DNA of 64,000 nucleotides, from positions 81,171 through 145,170 of the forward strand of contig NZ_LMRD01000008.1 of assembly GCF_001425575.1 (NCBI RefSeq), given 5' to 3'. Source of the stretch: Aurantimonas sp. Leaf443. Lineage in GTDB: Bacteria > Pseudomonadota > Alphaproteobacteria > Rhizobiales > Rhizobiaceae. Under the pieces are notes generated by a model. It was not told the origin of the DNA and did no database searches. It was given only the letters and a program-made list of their open reading frames with translations. How positions within the stretch are numbered: the stretch's first letter is position 1; each line of letters begins with the position of its first letter. Position numbers and translations under genes: made by a program. This document shows, piece by piece, positions 58,655 through 64,000 of this stretch.

Positions 58655-59907
58655 GCGGGCTCCCCCGGTCTCTGGCCGAGCGCCTCGGCGATCCAGCGCG
58701 CCAGCGCGTCGGCGACCGCTTCCTTCTTCAGGCGCGGCAGCGTGGAGACGCCCTCGCGCGTGACGAAATGCACCGTGTTCTCCTCGCCGCCCATCACGCC
58801 CGTGCCGGGCGAGACGTCGTTGGCGACGATGAGGTCGGCACCCTTGCGCAGGAGCTTGGCCCGCGCATTGGCGATGAGATCGTGCGTCTCGGCGGCAAAG
58901 CCGACGACGAGCGTCGGCCGGCTGGAACCGTGGCCGACGCCGGCGAGAATGTCGGGATTCTCCACGAGGGCGAGGGGCGGCGGGCCGCCCTCCCCTTTCT
59001 TCATCTTGCGAAGGCCCTCCTCGGCGACGCGCCAGTCGGCGACGGCGGCGACGAAGACGGCGGCGTCCGCCGGCAGGTCCGCCTCCACCGCCGCCTGCAT
59101 CTGGCGCGCGGTCTCGACGCGGGTCACGCGCACGCCCTCGGGATCTGCGATCGTCACCGGCCCGCTGACGAGATGGACGCTCGCGCCGAGCCGGGCGAGG
59201 CTGGCGGCGATCGCATGGCCCTGGCGGCCGGAGGAGCGGTTGGCGATGTAGCGCACGGGATCGATCGGCTCGTGCGTCGGCCCGGAGGTGACGAGGATGC
59301 GGCGGCCGGTAAGCGGTCCGTCCGGCGTCGGCCGCGCCCCGGCCGTGCGGGAAGCGCGCGCGTCGAGCATCGCCTCCAGCGCAGCGACGATCCCGAGCGG
59401 CTCGGCGAGACGCCCGGCACCCGCCTCGCCGGCCTCGGCCATCTCGCCCGTTGCCGGCCCCACGAAGGCGATGCCGTCGGCGGCGAGCGTCGCGGCGTTG
59501 CGGCGCGTGGCGGGATGGCTCCACATGGCCGGGTTCATCGCCGGCGCCATGAGGACGGGCGCGCGCGTCGCCAGGAGCACCGCGCCGGCCAGATCGTCGG
59601 CTGCGCCGGCCGCGGCCCGCGCCATCAGATTGGCCGTGGCGGGGGCGACGAGCACCGCGTCGCAGTCGCGCGCGAGACGGATATGGCCGACATCCTGCTC
59701 GTCCTGCCGGTCGAAGAGATCGGTGAAGACGTGCCCGCCCGACAGCGCGCCGACCGCGAGCGGGGTGACGAATTCGCGCGCGCCCGCCGTCATCACGGGC
59801 ACGACGCTCGCCCCGCGCTCACGGAGGCGACGGATCAGGTCGAGCGCCTTGTAGGCGGCGATGCCGCCGCCGACGACGAGAAGGATGCGCTTGCCGGCGA
59901 GTGTCAT
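58651..59907 (-). CDS. coaBC: Bifunctional PPC decarboxylase / PPC synthetase
   Basis: A 418-residue two-domain coenzyme A enzyme. The N-terminal CoaC flavoprotein shows [20 protein letters not shown] and the catalytic PAMNPAMW motif. The C-terminal CoaB shows [27 protein letters not shown] and VGFAAET. The substrate-clamp segment reads [14 protein letters not shown] where E. coli has a Cys-containing ACG motif. The only cysteine of the protein is at about residue 81 (RDCDAV), far from that place. Its ATG overlaps the vapC stop and its stop overlaps the dut start. Confidence 0.93.
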   Translation of the reverse strand: MTLAGKRILLVVGGGIAAYKALDLIRRLRERGASVVPVMTAGAREFVTPLAVGALSGGHVFTDLFDRQDEQDVGHIRLARDCDAVLVAPATANLMARAAAGAADDLAGAVLLATRAPVLMAPAMNPAMWSHPATRRNAATLAADGIAFVGPATGEMAEAGEAGAGRLAEPLGIVAALEAMLDARASRTAGARPTPDGPLTGRRILVTSGPTHEPIDPVRYIANRSSGRQGHAIAASLARLGASVHLVSGPVTIADPEGVRVTRVETARQMQAAVEADLPADAAVFVAAVADWRVAEEGLRKMKKGEGGPPPLALVENPDILAGVGHGSSRPTLVVGFAAETHDLIANARAKLLRKGADLIVANDVSPGTGVMGGEENTVHFVTREGVSTLPRLKKEAVADALARWIAEALGQRPGEPA

Positions 59908-60305
59908 GAGGAACCTAGCGCGGACGTCACGTCCGTGTGGGGAAAGTCGTCGCCCTTGAAGAGGAGCGGCCTGTCGAGGGCGCGCGCGAGCGCGTAGGAG
60001 AAGCAGTCGCCGAAGTTGAGGCGCGCCGGGCTCCCCGAGCCGCGGCCGTAGCGCCGGTAGGCGTCCGTGGCCAGATCGACCTGAAGCGCGTCGACCGGGA
60101 CGATCTCGAGGGCGAGTTCGGACGAGATGGCGCGGATGCGCAGCAACCCGTCCTCGCCCCAACGAGAGAGGACGACGATCGAGAGCTCGACGGCCGTGCC
60201 GGCGGACATGACGGCCGGCTGCCGGTCCGCGCATTCGGCGATCGCACGGGCTTCGGGCTCGCCCTGCAGGATCGCGACGATCGCCGACGTGTCGACGACG
60301 ATCAT
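59904..60305 (-). CDS. vapC: VapC-type PIN-domain ribonuclease toxin
   Basis: A 133-residue PIN domain. The acidic active-site residues are D5 (MIVVDTSAIVAIL), E40, D100 (FGDCFSYALA) and D120. VapC toxins cleave tRNA or rRNA and are neutralised by VapB. Its ATG overlaps the vapB stop (ATGA at 60302-60305) and its stop overlaps the coaBC ATG (59904-59907). All catalytic positions are intact, so it should be active. Confidence 0.9.
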   Translation of the reverse strand: MIVVDTSAIVAILQGEPEARAIAECADRQPAVMSAGTAVELSIVVLSRWGEDGLLRIRAISSELALEIVPVDALQVDLATDAYRRYGRGSGSPARLNFGDCFSYALARALDRPLLFKGDDFPHTDVTSALGSS

Positions 60306-60577
60306 TCCGTCCCGTCCGACAAGGCGTCCGAATAGGCCTTCAGATCGAAAGGCGCGTCCAGCGGTCGTCCCAGCGCGAGGATACGACGAAGGCGCGCCTC
60401 GCGCTCGTCGTCGGACGCCTCGCCTTTCACGCGTCCTGCGGACCGGTCCTCGTCCCGGCTGAGGCGGTCGAGGGAGAGGCGCAACTCGTCGTCGAGCGAA
60501 CGTCCCCTCGCAGCGGCGCGCAGTTCCAGGCGCCGGATCACGTCATCGTCGATTCCGTGGATCGTCAGATCACCCAT
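60302..60577 (-). CDS. vapB: VapB-type antitoxin (FitA-like ribbon-helix-helix)
   Basis: A 91-residue antitoxin. The N-terminal ribbon-helix-helix is GDLTIHGIDDDVIRRLELRA, extended by GRSLDDELRLSL. The acidic C terminus (PLDAPFDLKAYSDALS) would fill the VapC groove. The start at 60577 (MGDLTIHG) fits the FitA family better than the ATG at 60607. It probably autorepresses the vapBC-coaBC-dut transcript. Confidence 0.85.
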   Translation of the reverse strand: MGDLTIHGIDDDVIRRLELRAAARGRSLDDELRLSLDRLSRDEDRSAGRVKGEASDDEREARLRRILALGRPLDAPFDLKAYSDALSDGTE

Positions 60578-60663
60578 CGCAGTCTCTTCGTCGAAAGCCG
60601 TCGGCACGCTTCAGGTTCCCAGAGCATAGGCAGGGTCCCCTCTCCCCGCAACGAACCCCGGCC

Positions 60664-62250
60664 TCACCCCCCGACCGTCAGCTTCCAGGCGATCACCACG
60701 AGCGCGGCGGCGGCGACGATCTGGGCGACATGGCCGATGGCGATGGCGACGCGCCCTTCCTTGGCGAGTTCCATGAGGTCGTCGTCGTTGATGTGGATGC
60801 CGTTCTCGATGAGGTCCGGCATCTGCTTGGCGAGGATCTCCAGCCCGTCGGCGAAGTCGGGCAGGCGGCGGGCGACGCGCAGGAGCGCGTCCAGGCCCTC
60901 CTTGGCGTCGCGCAGCTTGGCGGCGGGGCCGAGCTCGCGCAGGATGTAGTCCGTCACCACCGGCTCGGCGGCGACCCACATGTTGAAGCGCGGATCGAGC
61001 GAGCGCGCCACGCCCTCCACGACGACCATGGTCTTCTGCAGGAGCACGAGTTCGGGGCGCGTGCGCATCTCGAAGAGCTCGGTCACCTCGAAGAGCAGCG
61101 TCAGAAGATGGCCCATCGAGATCGTCTCGGCCGGCTGGCCGTGGATCGGCTCGCCGATGGCGCGCAGCGCCTGCGCGAAGCTCATCACGTCCTGTCCGCG
61201 CGGCACGTAGCCGGCCTCGAAATGCACTTCGGCCACCCGTTGGTAGTCGCGCTTGATGAAGCCGTAGAGGATCTCGGCGAGGAACCGGCGGGAATCGCGC
61301 GACAGGCGCCCGACGATGCCGAGATCGACCGCCACGACCTTGCCGTCCGCATCGACGAAGAGGTTTCCCGGATGCATGTCGGCGTGGAAGAAGCCGTCGC
61401 GCATGGAATGGCGCAGGAAGGATTGCACGACCGTGGCGCCGAGGAGGGGCAGGTCGTGGCCGGCGGCCGCGATCGCGGCCACGTCGTTCATCTTGATCCC
61501 GTCGATCCATTCCATCGTCAGGACGTCGCGGCCGGTGCGCTCCCAGTCGACCTTGGGCACGCGGAAGCCCGGGTCCTCGGCGATGTTGTCGGCCATTTCC
61601 GAGGAGGCGGCGGCCTCGAGGCGCAGATCCATCTCGATGCGGGTCGCCTGCGCCAGCGTCTCGACGACGGCCACGGGCCGCAGGCGCCGCGCCGAGCGCA
61701 CGAAGATCTCCAGGAGCCGCGCGATGAAGGCGAAGGCGTCGAGCTCGCGCTGGAAGCGCTGGCGCACGCCCGGCCGGATGACCTTCACCGCCAGGAACTT
61801 CTCGCCTTCGGGCGTGCGCACCGTCGCCTTGAAGACCTGGGCGATCGAGGCAGCCCCCACCACCTCGCCGAGATCGACGAAGAGGTCGTCGATGCGCCGG
61901 CCGAGCGTCAGCTCGATCTCGGCGATGGCCTCGGCCCGGGGGAAGGGCGGCACCTTGTCCTGGAGGGAGCCGAGTTCGGTGGCGATCTCCAGCCCGACGA
62001 TGTCGGGCCGCGTCGCCAGGAACTGCCCGAGCTTCACATAGGAGGGCCCGAGCCGGTTGAGCGCGCGCGACAGGCTCTCGCTTCTCGCCCGTTCGCCCGC
62101 CGAGCGGCGCGCGATGAGCGAGGCGAGCGTCAGCGCCAGCGTGGGTCCGGCCGGCAGGCCCTCGCGCGGGAACGAGGCGAAGACGCCCTCGCGTGCCAGG
62201 ACGAAGACGGCGCGCAGGAGCGCGAAGGTGCCGGAGATGGGATTGGCCAC
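60664..62250 (-). CDS. ubiB: UbiB ubiquinone biosynthesis kinase-like protein
   Basis: A 528-residue ABC1/ADCK atypical kinase. The KxGQ motif is YVKLGQFLATRPD, the Ala-rich loop is GAASIAQVFKA, the Lys is in FLAVKVIRPG, the catalytic region is DGFFHADMHPGNLF, and the metal motif is VAVDLGIVGRL. A C-terminal hydrophobic helix (HVAQIVAAAALVVIAWKL) anchors it. It supports coenzyme Q synthesis. It lies 63 nt after ubiE. Confidence 0.94.
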   Translation of the reverse strand: MANPISGTFALLRAVFVLAREGVFASFPREGLPAGPTLALTLASLIARRSAGERARSESLSRALNRLGPSYVKLGQFLATRPDIVGLEIATELGSLQDKVPPFPRAEAIAEIELTLGRRIDDLFVDLGEVVGAASIAQVFKATVRTPEGEKFLAVKVIRPGVRQRFQRELDAFAFIARLLEIFVRSARRLRPVAVVETLAQATRIEMDLRLEAAASSEMADNIAEDPGFRVPKVDWERTGRDVLTMEWIDGIKMNDVAAIAAAGHDLPLLGATVVQSFLRHSMRDGFFHADMHPGNLFVDADGKVVAVDLGIVGRLSRDSRRFLAEILYGFIKRDYQRVAEVHFEAGYVPRGQDVMSFAQALRAIGEPIHGQPAETISMGHLLTLLFEVTELFEMRTRPELVLLQKTMVVVEGVARSLDPRFNMWVAAEPVVTDYILRELGPAAKLRDAKEGLDALLRVARRLPDFADGLEILAKQMPDLIENGIHINDDDLMELAKEGRVAIAIGHVAQIVAAAALVVIAWKLTVGG

Positions 62251-62313
62251 GGAAGGGTCTGTCGTCTCTCGTGTCTTGGTGGATCTCTGGCGGAGCGGGA
62301 CGTCTCGTCCGCT

Positions 62314-63093
62314 CTAGAGCTTCCAGCCGGAATGGATCGCGGCGATGCCGCCGGACAGGTTGCGATGGGTCACGCGCTCGAAGCCGGCCCGTTCGATGGC
62401 GGCCGCGAAATTGGCCTGATTGGGGAAGCGCCGGATCGATTCCACCAGATATTCGTAGGACTCGCGGTCGCGCGTCACGAGTTCGCCGATGCGCGGGATC
62501 GCCTTGAAGGACCACTCGTCGTAGAGCCGGTCGAGGCCGGGCATGTCGACCTCGGAAAATTCCAGGCACAGGAAGCGCCCGCCCGGGCGCAGCACCCGGA
62601 AGGCCTCTTCCAGCGCCCTGTCGATGCGCGGCACGTTGCGGATGCCGAAGGCGATCGTATAGGCGTCGAAGACGTTCGAGGGCAGGTCGAGCGCCTCGGC
62701 ATTGCCTTCCACGAAGGTGAGGTTGTCGGAAAGGCCGCGCTTTGCCGCCCGCTCGGCGCCGACGCCGAGCATCGAGGCGTTGATGTCGAGCACCGTGCCG
62801 GTGGCGCGCCGGCTGGAGGCCTCCACGAGGCGGAAGGCGACGTCGCCGGTGCCGCCCGCCACGTCCACGAAGCGCCAGTCGGCGCGCCGCGGCGGCGAGG
62901 CCATGGCGACCATGGCGTTCTTCCACACCCGGTGCATGCCGGCGGACATGAGGTCGTTCATCAGGTCGTAGCGCTCGGCCACGCGATGGAAGACCTCGTT
63001 GACGCGCGCCTGCTTCTCCTCGCGTCCCGTCACCGTGGAGAAGCCGTAGCTCGTCTCCATCGCCTCGGCACCGGTCACTCGCGCTCGCGACAT
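62314..63093 (-). CDS. ubiE: Ubiquinone/menaquinone C-methyltransferase
   Basis: A 259-residue class I methyltransferase. The SAM motif is [15 protein letters not shown], the UbiE signatures are [17 protein letters not shown] and [15 protein letters not shown], and the end FNLSGG-like [14 protein letters not shown] is diagnostic. It methylates the DDMQH/demethylmenaquinone ring carbon. The ATG at 63093 or the one at 63060 (METSYGF) may be used. It is divergent from mutM. Confidence 0.95.
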   Translation of the reverse strand: MSRARVTGAEAMETSYGFSTVTGREEKQARVNEVFHRVAERYDLMNDLMSAGMHRVWKNAMVAMASPPRRADWRFVDVAGGTGDVAFRLVEASSRRATGTVLDINASMLGVGAERAAKRGLSDNLTFVEGNAEALDLPSNVFDAYTIAFGIRNVPRIDRALEEAFRVLRPGGRFLCLEFSEVDMPGLDRLYDEWSFKAIPRIGELVTRDRESYEYLVESIRRFPNQANFAAAIERAGFERVTHRNLSGGIAAIHSGWKL

Positions 63094-63227
63094 CTCGTCG
63101 GCCCTTCGCTTCTTGCCGCGCGCGAAGGCCGGCCCAAGATGATAGGACGCGGGGGGTCCCCGCGCCGCCGCCACCGCGGACAGGGCCGCGCTGCGCCCTC
63201 TTATCGTCGTGCAGGACTTAAGCCAAC

Positions 63228-64000
63228 ATGCCCGAATTGCCAGAGGTCGAGACGGTCCGTCGCGGGCTCGCCCCCGTCATGGAGGGCGCGCGCATCGAGG
63301 CGGTGGCGCTCGCGCGGGCGGACCTGCGCTTTCCCTTCCCCGAGCGGTTCGGCGAGCGGCTGGCGGGCCGGCGCATCCTCTCGCTCTCGCGGCGGGCGAA
63401 ATATCTCCTCGCCGACCTCTCGGGCGAGGAGCGGCTCGCCATGCATCTCGGCATGTCCGGCTCCTTCCGCATCGAGGTGCCGGAGGGAACGCTCGTGCCA
63501 GGCGCCTTCCACATCCCTCGTTCGGAAGCGCGCCTCCACGACCATGTCCGCTTCTCCCTGACGCGCGCGGACGGCACGCCCGCCACGATCGTCTTCAACG
63601 ACCCGCGCCGCTTCGGCTCCATGACGCTGCTGGGCAGCGGCGAGTTCGAGACGCATCGCCATTTCGCCCGGCTCGGCATCGAGCCGACCGGCAACGCGCT
63701 GAGCGGGGCGGCGCTCGCGCCCTTCCTCATGGGACGTGCGGCGCCGCTGAAGGCGGTGCTGCTCGACCAGACCATCGTCGCCGGGCTCGGCAACATCTAT
63801 GTCTGCGAGGCGCTGTGGCGGGCGAAGCTCTCCCCGCGCCGGGCGGCGGGAACGCTGGTGCGCGCCGACGGCCGGCCGACGGAGCGCCTGGAGCGGCTCG
63901 CCACCGAGATCCGCGCCACCATCGCCGACGCGATCGAGGCGGGGGGCTCGACCCTTCGCGACTACCGCCAGGCGGACGGCTCGCTCGGCTATTTCCAGCA
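63228..64000 (+). CDS. mutM: Formamidopyrimidine-DNA glycosylase (5' part)
   Basis: At least 257 residues are visible; the gene runs off the window. The catalytic N-terminal proline and glutamate are in [14 protein letters not shown], the lysine is in LSRRAKYLL, and MHLGMSGSF and FNDPRRFG are conserved. The helix-two-turn-helix region [20 protein letters not shown] is present, and the sequence stops in the lead-in to the zinc finger ([20 protein letters not shown]). It removes 8-oxoguanine from DNA. It is divergent from ubiE. Confidence 0.96.
   Translation, partial: MPELPEVETVRRGLAPVMEGARIEAVALARADLRFPFPERFGERLAGRRILSLSRRAKYLLADLSGEERLAMHLGMSGSFRIEVPEGTLVPGAFHIPRSEARLHDHVRFSLTRADGTPATIVFNDPRRFGSMTLLGSGEFETHRHFARLGIEPTGNALSGAALAPFLMGRAAPLKAVLLDQTIVAGLGNIYVCEALWRAKLSPRRAAGTLVRADGRPTERLERLATEIRATIADAIEAGGSTLRDYRQADGSLGYFQ

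Overview
The window is GC-rich chromosomal DNA, densely coded and without rRNA, tRNA, prophage, insertion sequence or CRISPR array. Several things point to an alphaproteobacterium, most likely of the order Hyphomicrobiales (Rhizobiales): the mutM / ubiE-ubiB / coaBC-dut neighbourhood, an S21 gene with a TTG start, a BigR-type sulfur operon, a DctPQM TRAP transporter and GGDEF proteins. That assignment is inference from gene content, not from a search.

Left part (1-11000), sugar-acid catabolism. A LysR regulator is divergent from kdgD-gudD and an orphan Bug/TctC-type binding protein: D-glucarate is dehydrated to 5-keto-4-deoxyglucarate, then dehydrated and decarboxylated to 2-oxoglutarate semialdehyde. 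A second block follows: a DHDPS-family enzyme, a FadR-type GntR regulator with a near-perfect operator upstream, a complete TRAP transporter (P, Q, M) and a zinc alcohol dehydrogenase of the L-idonate/L-galactonate type. An AraC regulator is convergent to it.

12000-26000, signalling, sulfur, central carbon and metals. A 5TM-GGDEF diguanylate cyclase is followed by bigR-pmpA-pmpB-tauE-blh, a sulfide/persulfide detoxification operon with a long inverted-repeat operator. On the minus strand a P-type cation ATPase, xfp and ackA form one unit (phosphoketolase bypass to acetate plus ATP). Next is an AztABC-like zinc ABC transporter, preceded by an overlapping 55-residue membrane ORF.

26000-38700, accessory region. 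A CadC/adenylate-cyclase-like TPR protein is convergent to a minus-strand envelope cluster (DUF900 lipoprotein hydrolase, 'transporter suffix' membrane protein, HlyD-type fusion protein, DUF2955 permease, large MscS channel). Then come a cyclophilin-fold protein, an alpha/beta hydrolase and an MFS exporter under a divergent LysR regulator.

38700-49150, potassium. A full kdp system (extra small ORF, kdpF, A, B, C, D, E) is divergent from a KtrB/KtrA pair.

49260-64000, mostly core genes: gyrB, a cytochrome P450, a cold-shock protein, a Lys/Ala-rich small protein, rpsU, a small MscS channel, cysK, a GGDEF protein, ubiE-ubiB, then vapB-vapC-coaBC-dut joined by three consecutive ATGA overlaps, and the 5' part of mutM. 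The CoaBC protein appears to lack the usual decarboxylase cysteine.
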